Source: WS-2 sp036507005 (lineage in GTDB: Bacteria > Eisenbacteria > RBG-16-71-46). Taken from it: a DNA stretch of 64,000 nt. Below, piece after piece: positions 19,903 to 27,701 of the stretch. Made by a program: the position numbers and the translations under genes. The stretch lies in the NCBI GenBank assembly GCA_036507005.1, contig DASXQT010000061.1:1-64000 (forward strand), given 5' to 3'. Every line of letters starts with the position of its first letter. Within the stretch, counting starts at the first letter, position 1. The notes beneath the pieces were generated by a model. That model did not search any database and had not been told where the DNA came from. It saw only the letters and a list, made by a program, of their open reading frames with translations.

Positions 19903-20877
19903 CTACCGCTCGCGGCTGGCCATCGCCTCGACCACGAGCAGAAGGCTGCGCGGCCTTCGGCAGGTGCCGGCGATCATGTGCTTCGCCAGATCGAGGAACG
20001 TCTCGATCGCATTCCGGGAGCGGGCCTCGCCCGCCGCTCTGAGGAAGGTCGCCTTGCCCCGCGCGGCGTCGGTCCCGCCGCGCTTGCCGAGCCGCCGCAG
20101 GGATGAGCCCGCGTTCAGCAGGTCGTCCTGGACCTGAAAGGCGGTGCCCAGGAAGCCGCCCGCCTCCTCGAGCCGCGTCACCTGCGCCACGCGCGCCCCG
20201 CCCGCGATCGCGCCGAGCGCGAGTGCGGCGCCCATCAGCGCGCCGGTCTTGTTCCAGTGGATGGCTGCGACCGCGCGCCGCGAGACCCGGCGGCCCTCGG
20301 CCGCGAGATCCAGCGCCTGTCCGCCGACCAGCCGCTCTCCGCCGCTCGCGTGGGCCAGCCGCGACACCGCCTCGACCACGCGCCCCGCGCGCACCCCGCC
20401 GCGCTCGAGCCGCGCCAGCTCCTCGAACGCGAAGGCGAGCAGCGCGTCCCCGGCCAGGATCGCGACCGCCTCGCCGAACTTCTTGTGCGTGGTGAGGCGG
20501 CCGCGCCGGTAGTCGTCGTCGTCGAGGGCGGGCAGGTCGTCGTGAACCAGCGAGAATGCGTGCACGCTCTCGACCGCGGCCGCGGCCGGGAGCGCCACCT
20601 GCCACCTCCCTCCCACCGCTTCGCACGCGGCCAGGGCGAGCAGCGGCCGCAGGCGCTTGCCGGGCGAGAGCGCGGCGTAGCGGATCGCCTTGCCCAGGGC
20701 GCCGGGAGCGGCGCAGCGCGAGGCGAGCGCGCGCCCGAAGTAGCGCTCGAAGGCCCGGCGCCGGCTCGCGAGCCGGCGCAGGAGGACCGAGGCGCTCGCG
20801 GCGCGCGGAGCGCCGTTACGCTCGCCGCGGCGCGCGGGCGAGCCTCCGTCGCGGCGCGCCCCCGGTTCGCCCCTCAT
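19903..20877 (-). CDS. ispA: Trans-isoprenyl diphosphate synthase (IspA/farnesyl or geranylgeranyl type)
   Basis: It elongates allylic diphosphates with isopentenyl diphosphate. The protein has 324 residues, with GKRLRPLL at 73-80 and the first aspartate motif in HDDLPALDDDD (112-122, the extended DDx4D form of farnesyl/geranylgeranyl synthases of this branch). The second aspartate motif reads DDLLN (251-255), with Asn in place of the last Asp, a tolerated variant in related enzymes. Residues 1-30 are arginine/alanine-rich, so a later start is possible. It lies 20 bp after xseB, a common xseB-ispA(-dxs) order. Chain length cannot be told safely from sequence. Confidence 0.92.
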   Translation of the reverse strand: MRGEPGARRDGGSPARRGERNGAPRAASASVLLRRLASRRRAFERYFGRALASRCAAPGALGKAIRYAALSPGKRLRPLLALAACEAVGGRWQVALPAAAAVESVHAFSLVHDDLPALDDDDYRRGRLTTHKKFGEAVAILAGDALLAFAFEELARLERGGVRAGRVVEAVSRLAHASGGERLVGGQALDLAAEGRRVSRRAVAAIHWNKTGALMGAALALGAIAGGARVAQVTRLEEAGGFLGTAFQVQDDLLNAGSSLRRLGKRGGTDAARGKATFLRAAGEARSRNAIETFLDLAKHMIAGTCRRPRSLLLVVEAMASRER

Positions 20878-20897
20878 CTCGCCGACCGCGCGGAGCT

Positions 20898-21287
20898 TCA
20901 GAAGGGCAGCTCGTCCGGCGGAGGCGTGGCCGCGGGGCGCGGCCGCGCGCCGCCCGCCGCGCGCTCGGGGGTCCGGGCGGGCGGCGCCGCGCCCGAGGCG
21001 CTCTCGCCCTCGTCCTCCTCGAGCTCCACGGGCACGGTCGCCGGCTCCCCCCCCGACTCGGTCAGGCGCTCGATCCGCTTCTCCGCCTGGTCGAGGGTCT
21101 GCGTCAGCCGGCGCGAGAGGCGGACGCCCTCCTCGTAGCGCGCGAGCGACTGCTCGAGCGTGAGCGCGCCACCCTCCAGCTCCTCGACGATGGTCTCGAG
21201 CCGCTCGAGCGCTTCCTCGAAGCTCGGGCCCCCGTCGTCGGCCGCCTCGGGTGCCGGCTGCGACGCGGACTTCTTCCTAGCCGCCAT
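20898..21287 (-). CDS. xseB: Exodeoxyribonuclease VII small subunit with a long SSB-like tail
   Basis: Small subunit of exonuclease VII, which degrades single-stranded DNA with XseA. Residues about 20-80 form the family's two-helix core (SFEEALERLETIVEELEGGALTLEQSLARYEEG, spanning 22-54). XseB is usually about 80 residues; this one has 129. A Pro/Ala/Glu-rich, probably disordered tail ends exactly in PPPDELPF. That terminus resembles the acidic Pro-Phe tip of SSB (DDDIPF). The gene overlaps the end of xseA by 11 bp and is followed by ispA. Confidence 0.93.
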   Translation of the reverse strand: MAARKKSASQPAPEAADDGGPSFEEALERLETIVEELEGGALTLEQSLARYEEGVRLSRRLTQTLDQAEKRIERLTESGGEPATVPVELEEDEGESASGAAPPARTPERAAGGARPRPAATPPPDELPF

Positions 21288-22644
21288 CCTCTTCCCCCCT
21301 CCGGATCCCCTCGATCCGCGCGTCGGCCCGATCCTGCGCGAACTCGAGCGCCACCCGCTCGCCCACCGTGAGCGACGCGGCAGCGCGCACCAGCCTACCG
21401 TCGGCCGCCCGCACGATGCAAAAGCCGCGCTCGAGCACGAGGCGCGGCGAGAGCGCCCGCAGCCGGTCGCCGAGGCCGGCGAGCCGCGTGCGGCGCGCAT
21501 CGAGCCCGAGCGCGGCCGCGGCCCCGAGCCGCTCGCCGAGGCCGGCGGCGCGCTCGGCCCGCTCGGCCAGCGTGCGCGGCCACTCGCGCAGGCCGTAGCG
21601 CAGGCGCACGGCGCGCAGGCGCTCGGCGGCCGCGCGGAGCTGGCGGCGCACCGCGGCGCCGACCCGCTCGAGGGCGTCGTCGATGCGCTGCTGCAGGAAG
21701 CCCAGCGCGTCGCGCTGGCGGCGGAACCCGTACTTGTCGATCAGCCCCTGCACGTGACGCCGCAGGCCGAGCAGGGTCTGCTGCACCGCCCGGGCGGCGC
21801 GCGCGTCGAGCAGCTCCACGCGGTGGAGCACCTCGACCCGGTCGCGCACCACCAGCTCCGCCGCGTTGGAGGGCGTGGCGGCGCGCACGTCGGCGGCCAG
21901 GTCGGTGAGGGTCCAGTCCACCTCGTGGCCCACGGCCGAAACCACCGGCAACTTCGAGGCCGCCACCGCCCGCACCACGCGCTCCTCGTTGAAGGCCCAC
22001 AGGTCCTCGAGCGAGCCGCCGCCGCGCCCCACGATCAGGAGGTCCACGCCGGCGTGGCGGTTGAAGCGCTCGATCGCGCGCGCGATCTCCTCCGCCGCGC
22101 CCTCGCCCTGGACCCGCACCGGGGCGAGCACGATCCCGATCGCGGGCCAGCGCGCGCGCAGCACCTTGACCATGTCGCGCACCGCGGCCCCGACCGGCGA
22201 GGTCACGAGCCCGACGCGCGCGGGGAAGCGCGGCAGCGGCTTCTTGCGCGCGGGATCGAACAGGCCCTCGGCCGCGAGCCTCCTCTTCAGCTCCTCGAGC
22301 GCGAGCAGCAGGGCGCCGAGCCCGCTCGCGCGCATCTCCTCGACCACGAGCTGGTAGCGTCCCCGGGGCTCGTAGACGGAGATCCCGCCGAACGCCTCGA
22401 CCTCGTCGCCGTCGCGGGGATCGAAGCCGAGCCGCGAGGCGGCGCGCGAGAACATCGCGCACTCGAGGATGGCCTCGGTCCCCTCCTTGAGCGAGAAGTA
22501 GAGGTGTCCGCGGTCCGAGCGCCTGAGCCCCGAGACCTCCCCCTTGACCCAGACCGCCGGGAACGCGTCCCCGAGCTTCTGCTTGATGCGGCGCGTGAGC
22601 TCGAGGACGCCGAGGATGGGCTGGGGAGCGGGTGACACCGCCAC
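21277..22644 (-). CDS. xseA: Exodeoxyribonuclease VII large subunit
   Basis: Catalytic subunit of exonuclease VII. It has an N-terminal OB-fold (about 5-100, with VWVKGEVSGLRRSDRGHLYF), then the catalytic region with PARVGLVTSPVGAAVRDM, DLLIVGRGGGSLEDLWAFNEE and SAVGHEVDWTLTDLAADVRAATPS, and a coiled-coil C-terminal half. I take GTG at 22644 (455 residues), just after the stop of the DinB-like gene; a second GTG at 22638 would also serve. Neither has a clear ribosome site, so coupling to the upstream gene is likely. Confidence 0.94.
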   Translation of the reverse strand: MAVSPAPQPILGVLELTRRIKQKLGDAFPAVWVKGEVSGLRRSDRGHLYFSLKEGTEAILECAMFSRAASRLGFDPRDGDEVEAFGGISVYEPRGRYQLVVEEMRASGLGALLLALEELKRRLAAEGLFDPARKKPLPRFPARVGLVTSPVGAAVRDMVKVLRARWPAIGIVLAPVRVQGEGAAEEIARAIERFNRHAGVDLLIVGRGGGSLEDLWAFNEERVVRAVAASKLPVVSAVGHEVDWTLTDLAADVRAATPSNAAELVVRDRVEVLHRVELLDARAARAVQQTLLGLRRHVQGLIDKYGFRRQRDALGFLQQRIDDALERVGAAVRRQLRAAAERLRAVRLRYGLREWPRTLAERAERAAGLGERLGAAAALGLDARRTRLAGLGDRLRALSPRLVLERGFCIVRAADGRLVRAAASLTVGERVALEFAQDRADARIEGIRRGEEDGG

Positions 22645-22646
22645 GG

Positions 22647-23222
22647 TCAGGCTCGGAGGGGCGCCCGCGCCAGGCGGTACTGGTGGCGCAGCAGGTTGAT
22701 CTGGCCGTAGTGGCCGGCCTCGTGCTCGAGCACGTGGTAGATCGCCCACGCCACGTTGGCCTCGAACTCGGTGCCGTCCGGGCGCCTGCGCACGAAGCGC
22801 CGGTCGAGGTCGGCCTCGGCGAGGGGCGCGAGCGCGCTCCGGGTGTAGGCCCGGGCGCGGTCCAGCAGATCGTCGAAGAACGCGAGGTCCTTGCCGTGGA
22901 GCGCCTCGGGCGGCGCGGCGCCCGCGGGCAGCGGGATCCCGGTGTCCTGCCGGGTGACGGGCAGCACCTGGATCGTGGACCACTCGAGCCCGAGCGCCGA
23001 GGCTCCGATCCAGTGGGTCTCGACCACCGCGACGTGCGCGAGCAGCATGCCGATCGTGTTCATGCCCGGGGCGGGCTGCCAGGCCAGCTCCTCGGGCGTG
23101 GCGCCGCGGGTGTCCTCCTTGAGGCGGCGGGTCTGGTCGTCGAGCTGCCAGAGGAAGAGACCGATCGCCCGGGACTTGGCACCCGGCCCGGGATCGAGGA
23201 AGCGCTGCGTGAGCCGAGGCAT
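22647..23222 (-). CDS. DinB-like four-helix-bundle protein (DUF664/DinB_2 type)
   Basis: A 191-residue protein of the DinB/YfiT superfamily, whose members are metal-dependent thiol S-transferases or of unknown function. Three histidines on helical segments fit the metal site: MNTIGMLLAHVAVVETHW near residues 54-71 and YHVLEHEAGHYGQINLL near the C-terminus. The latter motif (HEAxHxGQI) is characteristic of the DUF664 branch. It is two bases upstream of xseA's start. Its substrate is unknown. Confidence 0.8.
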   Translation of the reverse strand: MPRLTQRFLDPGPGAKSRAIGLFLWQLDDQTRRLKEDTRGATPEELAWQPAPGMNTIGMLLAHVAVVETHWIGASALGLEWSTIQVLPVTRQDTGIPLPAGAAPPEALHGKDLAFFDDLLDRARAYTRSALAPLAEADLDRRFVRRRPDGTEFEANVAWAIYHVLEHEAGHYGQINLLRHQYRLARAPLRA

Positions 23223-23263
23223 GGTCCGGACCCCCGTGGGTTCTGGATTCGCGGCGCGGGTCC

Positions 23264-24952
23264 TCAGACCCGCGCCCCGCGCTGCGCGCCGCGCTGGGCC
23301 GCGAGCACCGTGTTGGCCACCACCATCGCGACCGTCATCGGCCCCACGCCGCCGGGCACCGGGGTGAGGGCGCCCGCCACGCGCGCCACCGACTCCGCGT
23401 GCACGTCGCCGGTGAGGCGGAACGGACGCCGCGCCTCGGGCGAAGGGACGCGGTGGATGCCGACGTCCACCACGGTGGCGCCGGGCTTCACCCAGTCCGC
23501 GGTCACGAACTCGGGCTTGCCGATCGCCGCCACCAGCAGGTCGGCCTCGCGCGCCAGCCGCTCGAGCGTGGCACCGCTCGCGCTGTGGCCGAGCGTGACC
23601 GTCATGTTGACCGCGCGGCTCGAGAGCAGGTTGGCGAGCGGCCGGCCGACGATGTGGCTCCGCCCCAGCACCACCGCGTGGCGGCCCGCGAGCGGGACCT
23701 GGTGGAAGCGCAGCAGCTCGAGGATGCCGCGCGGCGTGGCCGGAACGAAGCCCGGCAGGCCCAGGGCCAGCCGGCCGACGTTCTCGGGATGGAAGCCGTC
23801 CACGTCCTTGGCGGGCGGGATGGATTCGAGCACGGCGTCTGCCTGGGCCGGCGGCGCGAGCGGGAGCTGGACCAGGATGCCGTGCACGTCCGGATCGGCG
23901 CCGAGCGCGCGCACGCGCTCGATCACGGCGGCGGTCTCGGTCCCGGCCGGGAGCGCCACGCGCCGGACCGCGATGCCGACCTCGGCGCACGCCTTGCTCT
24001 TGCGATCGAGGTAGATCGCCGATGCCGGATCGTCCCCGACCGAGACCAGCGCGAGCGCGGGCTCCACCCCCGCGGCCTTGAGCCGCTCCACGTCGGCGTG
24101 GGCCGCCAGGCGCACCGAGAGCGCGGGTTCTTCGCCCGAGAGGCGGCGCGCCCCGTCGCGCGGGGCGGGGAGGTACGGGACCTCGAGCCGGCGGATCGCG
24201 TGCGCGCGCCCGGTCGCGGGGTCGATCTGCACCAGCACCGCGTCGAGGCGCGGGTCGCCGGCGGCGGGCGTCAGGCGCGCCGGGAGCAGGGTGAGGAAAC
24301 GGTGGAGCGCGGCGTGGCGGTCCATGCCGATCACCGAGTCGAAGCCGCCGGTCATCCCGGCGTCGCACAGGAACGCCGTGCCTTTCGGCAGCACGCGCTC
24401 GTCCGCGGTCTGGACGTGGGTGTGGGTCCCGATCAGGGCGCTCGCGCGCCCGTCCAGGTGCCAGCCCATCGCCACCTTCTCGGCGGTGGTCTCGGCGTGG
24501 AAGTCCACCAGCGTGACCTTGCAGCGGTCGGCGAGCGCCGCGAGCGCGACGTCGGCGGCGCGGAACGGGCAGTCGGCCTCCTTCATGAACACCCGGCCGA
24601 TGAGGTTCACCACCCCCACCGGCGTGCCGTCCGCGGCGCGGAACACCCGCCAGCCCTCGCCCGGCGTCCCGGGCGGTAGGTTCGCGGGGCGCACCAGGCG
24701 CGGCTCCTCCCCCAGGTACTCGATCGAGTCCTTCTTGTCCCAGAGATGGTTGCCGCCGGTGAGCACATCCACGCCGGCCTCGAACAGGTCGCGCGCCACG
24801 TCGCGCGTGAGGCCGAAGCCCGCCGCGGCGTTCTCGCCGTTGCAGACCACCAGGTGGACATCGTGCCGCTTGCGCAGCCCGGGCAGGAGCGCGCGCACCG
24901 CCTCGCGCCCCGGCGAGCCGACCACGTCCGCGATGAAGAGGAGGTTGACCAT
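23264..24952 (-). CDS. folD: Fused YmdB-family metallophosphoesterase and FolD
   Basis: One uninterrupted frame of 562 residues encodes two enzymes. Residues 1 to about 262 are a TIGR00282/YmdB phosphodiesterase (cyclic nucleotide type), with metal ligands in FIADVVG (Asp9), NGENA (40-41), GGNHLWD (68-69), FHAETTAEK (152) and GTHTHVQT (177-179). Residues about 272-562 are methylenetetrahydrofolate dehydrogenase/cyclohydrolase: VGDDPASAIYLDRKSKACAEVGI with catalytic Tyr and Lys, ILVQLPL, KDVDGFHP, VLGRSHIVGRPLA, and PVPGGVGPMTVAMV. FolD appears to have lost only its first few residues, and no ATG with a ribosome site lies at the junction. YmdB genes commonly sit by rny, as here. Confidence 0.9.
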   Translation of the reverse strand: MVNLLFIADVVGSPGREAVRALLPGLRKRHDVHLVVCNGENAAAGFGLTRDVARDLFEAGVDVLTGGNHLWDKKDSIEYLGEEPRLVRPANLPPGTPGEGWRVFRAADGTPVGVVNLIGRVFMKEADCPFRAADVALAALADRCKVTLVDFHAETTAEKVAMGWHLDGRASALIGTHTHVQTADERVLPKGTAFLCDAGMTGGFDSVIGMDRHAALHRFLTLLPARLTPAAGDPRLDAVLVQIDPATGRAHAIRRLEVPYLPAPRDGARRLSGEEPALSVRLAAHADVERLKAAGVEPALALVSVGDDPASAIYLDRKSKACAEVGIAVRRVALPAGTETAAVIERVRALGADPDVHGILVQLPLAPPAQADAVLESIPPAKDVDGFHPENVGRLALGLPGFVPATPRGILELLRFHQVPLAGRHAVVLGRSHIVGRPLANLLSSRAVNMTVTLGHSASGATLERLAREADLLVAAIGKPEFVTADWVKPGATVVDVGIHRVPSPEARRPFRLTGDVHAESVARVAGALTPVPGGVGPMTVAMVVANTVLAAQRGAQRGARV

Positions 24953-24975
24953 CAGGGTTCGGGATCCTACCCCAT

Positions 24976-25059
24976 CCCTACTTCGCGTAGTCCACGGCGC
25001 GGGTCTCGCGGATCACGGTCACGCGGATCTGGCCCGGGTACTCGAGCTCGCGCTCGATG
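24976..25059 (-). repeat. 84-bp duplicate of the 3' end of rny, downstream copy
   Basis: This segment is identical over all 84 bases to 25469-25552, the last codons and stop of rny. It encodes a second RNase Y tail, ending ...IRVTVIRETRAVDYAK plus stop. The two copies are in the same orientation and enclose the toxin-antitoxin remnant. Confidence 0.97.
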
Positions 25060-25205
25060 ATGTGCGCTCGAGGCTCATGCGGCTGGGAGATGTCCGGGTC
25101 ATGGTCTACGCGGTGGCTCTTTGGCGAAGGCGACTCGCGCACACGGTCTGGCCAGCGCTGCGGGTCGCGCCTTCCGTGAAAGACGGCGGTGACGAGGATC
25201 TTCAT
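24978..25205 (-). pseudogene. Chimeric remnant: ParE-type toxin end joined to an RNase Y tail
   Basis: This 75-residue frame begins in an ATGA overlap with the antitoxin stop, the usual position of its toxin. Only the toxin's C-terminal strand remains, at residues 1-20 (ILVTAVFHGRRDPQRWPDR, much like the AVFHGRRDPRRW end of ParE/RelE-superfamily toxins). About 25 unrecognised residues follow. The duplicated RNase Y ending starts near residue 50, and its stop serves this frame. The toxin's N-terminal core is missing, so it should not be an active toxin. Whether it is translated is unknown. Confidence 0.7.
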
Positions 25206-25426
25206 CGCTCACTCTCCAGCCGACGCTTGACTTCCTCCCAGGAGGTGTACGTTCCGGGACTGCTCTCGTGCCTGCGCAGGCGTCGTTCCGCCTCCTCGCG
25301 CTGCGCCGGGGTCAGGTCTACTTCCTGCGGCGAGCGCGCGATTTCGTCCCAGAGATCCTGCACGCGATGGATCTTCTCCGGCACGGAGAGGTCATCTGAT
25401 TCGTTGTCCTTCAGCTGGTCGCTCAT
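25202..25426 (-). CDS. Addiction-module antitoxin (TIGR02574 type)
   Basis: A 74-residue acidic helical protein that looks like the antitoxin component usually paired with ParE/RelE-type toxins. LSVPEKIHRVQDLWDEIARS and the closing SWEEVKRRL are typical of the family. A GAGGGG ribosome site precedes the ATG. Its partner is reduced to a fragment (24978-25205), so this is probably an orphan. It lies between the two 84-bp copies of the rny 3' end and is not part of the conserved rny-ymdB neighbourhood, which suggests arrival by transfer. Confidence 0.82.
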   Translation of the reverse strand: MSDQLKDNESDDLSVPEKIHRVQDLWDEIARSPQEVDLTPAQREEAERRLRRHESSPGTYTSWEEVKRRLESER

Positions 25427-25468
25427 GTGACTGTCCCCTCATTGCCTGCAGCGGGCGGGCTTCGCCCC

Positions 25469-25552
25469 CCCTACTTCGCGTAGTCCACGGCGCGGGTCTC
25501 GCGGATCACGGTCACGCGGATCTGGCCCGGGTACTCGAGCTCGCGCTCGATG
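25469..25552 (-). repeat. 84-bp duplicated segment, original copy within rny
   Basis: This is the 3' end of the intact rny gene (the last 27 codons, with the stop at 25471-25473) plus two downstream bases. It is identical to 24976-25059. Outside these limits the two flanks differ at once, which fixes the ends of the duplication. Confidence 0.97.
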
Positions 25553-27033
25553 CGGCGCGCGATCTCGCCCGCCAGCCCCTGGGCGCGGGCGTCGTCCACC
25601 TTGCCGTGTTCGACCATGATGCGCACCTCGCGCCCGGCCTGGATGGCGTACGATTTCTCGACCCCGGGGAAGCCGTTGGCGATCTTCTCCAGGGCCTCGA
25701 GGCGCTTGATGTAGACCTCGAGGCTCTCGCGCCGCGCGCCGGGCCGCGCGCCCGAGATCGCGTCGGCCGCCGAGATCAGCACCGGCCACAGGCTCCCACC
25801 CGCGTAGTCGTCGTGGTGGTAGCCGATCGCCTCCAGCACCGGCTGGGGCTCGCCGTAGCGCGCGGCCAGTTCCATGCCGAGCGCCGGGTGCGTGCCCTCG
25901 TGGTCGTGATCGATCGCCTTGCCGATGTCGTGGAGCAGGCCGGCGCGCTTGGCCATCTTCTGGTCCATGCCGATCTCGGCCGCCATCATCCCGGCGAGGT
26001 GCGCGACCTCGATCGAGTGTCTGAGCACGTTCTGGCCGTACGAGGAGCGGTACTGGAGGCGGCCGAGCGTGTTCTGGAGTTCGGCGTGCACGCCGTGTGC
26101 CCCGACCTCGAGGCAGGCCATCTCGCCCAGCTCGCGGATCTTGTTCTCGACCTCGACCTTGACCTTGCCCACCACCTCCTCGATCCGGGCGGGATGGATG
26201 CGCCCGTCGCCCACCAGGCGCTCGAGGGCGAGGCGTGCGATCTCGCGGCGCACCGGATCGAAGCCCGACAGAATCACCGCCTCGGGCGTGTCGTCGATGA
26301 TCACGTCCACCCCGGTGATGATCTCGAACGAGCGGATGTTGCGCCCCTCGCGCCCGATGATGCGGCCCTTCATGTCGTCGCTCGGCAGGTGGACCACCGA
26401 CACCGAGGACTCGGAGGCGTGGTCGCCGGCGTAGCGCTGGATCGCGAGCGTGATCACCTTGCGCGCCTCGCGCTCGGCGGTGCGCTGGGCGTTCTCGCGC
26501 ACCTCGGAGACCAGCCGCGAGGCCTCGGCGCGGGCCTCGCTCTCGATGCTGGAGAGCAGCTGGGCGCGCGCCTCCTCGACGTTCATCCCTGCCACCTTCT
26601 CGAGCCGGGCGGTCTGCTCGGAGATCAGCCGGTCCAGCTCGCCGCCCCGCTGGCTCACCACCGTCTCGCGCTGGCCCAGCTCCTGCTCGAGCCGCTTCAG
26701 GTCGCGGTCCTTCTTCTCGATCAGCTCGACGCGGCGGTTGAAGGCCGCCTCCTTCTCCTGGAAGGCGCGCTCGGCGGCGAGCTGGGTGTTGCGCGCCGCC
26801 TGGACCTCGCGCTCGACCTGCTGCTTGTGCCGCAGCGCCTCCTCGCGCCCCTCGAGCAGCGCGTCGCGCTTGACCGATTCGGCCTCGCGCGCCGCCTGGT
26901 CGACCACGCCCTGGGCCTGCCGCTCGGCGCTGGTGAGCTTGGACCGGCCGATGCGGGCGCGCAGCAAGTAGCCGGCGAAAAACGCCACGACGGCACCGAG
27001 TGCGATGCCGCCGATCAGGTTCGCGATGCCCAT
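25471..27033 (-). CDS. rny: Ribonuclease Y
   Basis: A membrane-anchored endoribonuclease that initiates mRNA decay. From the ATG at 27033, with a GGGGGAG site, it has 520 residues: an N-terminal membrane helix (about 4-25), a long charged coiled coil (30-205), a KH domain with GRIIGREGRNIR (223-234), and an HD domain with His339 and the His-Asp pair at 368-369 (LLHDIGKAIDHDHEG). Much further upstream the frame is also open, but that part overlaps the 6S RNA candidate and is rejected. The gene is followed by the duplicated copy of its own end. Confidence 0.96.
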   Translation of the reverse strand: MGIANLIGGIALGAVVAFFAGYLLRARIGRSKLTSAERQAQGVVDQAAREAESVKRDALLEGREEALRHKQQVEREVQAARNTQLAAERAFQEKEAAFNRRVELIEKKDRDLKRLEQELGQRETVVSQRGGELDRLISEQTARLEKVAGMNVEEARAQLLSSIESEARAEASRLVSEVRENAQRTAEREARKVITLAIQRYAGDHASESSVSVVHLPSDDMKGRIIGREGRNIRSFEIITGVDVIIDDTPEAVILSGFDPVRREIARLALERLVGDGRIHPARIEEVVGKVKVEVENKIRELGEMACLEVGAHGVHAELQNTLGRLQYRSSYGQNVLRHSIEVAHLAGMMAAEIGMDQKMAKRAGLLHDIGKAIDHDHEGTHPALGMELAARYGEPQPVLEAIGYHHDDYAGGSLWPVLISAADAISGARPGARRESLEVYIKRLEALEKIANGFPGVEKSYAIQAGREVRIMVEHGKVDDARAQGLAGEIARRIERELEYPGQIRVTVIRETRAVDYAK

Positions 27034-27104
27034 CCCGACTCCCCCCGGCCCCGGGACCTGGTGGCCCCGGGGCCCAAGGCAGGGAAGGTTCCCCGCCGAA
27101 TTGC

Positions 27105-27262
27105 CGTGTGCCCTTTGGTTCTTGAAGCCTGGCAAGCCAGGTGGGCGGCCCTTCGACCGGGTCGGTCCTCCGCCCGCCCTCAGCGGGCGAGGCGGTGCGA
27201 CGTCGCCGGCCACCGGGACGCCCCGTTAGAGTCTGTTGGTTCAAGAACTCCGAGGCATCACG
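27105..27262 (-). ncRNA. ssrS: 6S RNA candidate (ssrS)
   Basis: The gap between zapA and rny folds as a long rod on the minus strand. A closing stem CGTG...GTTCTTGAA pairs with TTCAAGAAC...CACG (nine perfect pairs at 27240-27248/27118-27126 and further pairs outward). Inside is an open central region of about 15 bases on the 5' side, facing a 3' strand that forms the small hairpin CCTGGC-TT-GCCAGG. Beyond it a GC-rich apical arm ends in GCCCGC-TGAGG-GCGGGC. This plan, with a central bubble bearing a small 3'-side hairpin, is that of 6S RNA, which binds RNA polymerase as a promoter mimic. zapA-ssrS adjacency is classical. The ends are estimated. Confidence 0.68.
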
Positions 27263-27306
27263 CGCACGGCAGGGAAATCACGCTGAAGCGCCGGCTCTGC
27301 TCCTCC

Positions 27307-27609
27307 TCATCGCGAAGGGCTGTCCTGAAGCAGATCGTCCAGGACTGCGTGGAGACGCGCCGCCTGATGATTCAGCTCCCGCGACTGGGCCTGGTGTCGG
27401 GCGCGCTCCTTGAACAGCTCGTCGGCAATGTTGAGAGAGGCGAGGATCGCCACTTTCGTGAGCGGGGCCACCGGCAGCTTGTCGGTGATCTCGCGCATCG
27501 TACGGTCCACGTAGGCGGCCACTTCCAGGACGTAGGCCTGGTCGGTCTCACTCCGGATGGTGTAGCTGTGGCCGAAGATCGTGACCTGGACCGGGTTCTT
27601 GGCGTCCAT
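27307..27609 (-). CDS. zapA: Cell division protein ZapA
   Basis: It cross-links FtsZ filaments at the division ring. The 100-residue protein has the ZapA globular start VQVTIFGHSYTIRSETDQAYVLEVAAYVDRTMREI (spanning 7-41), followed by a C-terminal coiled-coil helix (LASLNIADELFKERAR onward). It is preceded on the minus strand by a ZapB-like coiled-coil gene and pheT, a frequent pheT-zapB-zapA order. The 6S RNA candidate follows its stop. Confidence 0.95.
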   Translation of the reverse strand: MDAKNPVQVTIFGHSYTIRSETDQAYVLEVAAYVDRTMREITDKLPVAPLTKVAILASLNIADELFKERARHQAQSRELNHQAARLHAVLDDLLQDSPSR

Positions 27610-27701
27610 TGAGCCCTCGCTTCACCGCGTTTCCCTGCGACAGATCGTACTTGGTTTCGGTCCGGAGCCGCCGCGACGCGAGCGCCGCGCCGGCCCGGGG
27701 T

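Noticed and set aside
22638..22983. Longer XseA start upstream in the DinB-like gene
   Set aside because: The extra residues match no XseA homologue features and overlap the DinB-like coding sequence; the OB-fold begins right after the GTG codons at 22644 and 22638.
27034..27213. N-terminal extension of rny by 60 residues
   Set aside because: The extension is Pro/Gly/Arg-rich, has no ribosome site, overlaps the 6S RNA candidate, and would displace the membrane anchor that normally begins RNase Y.
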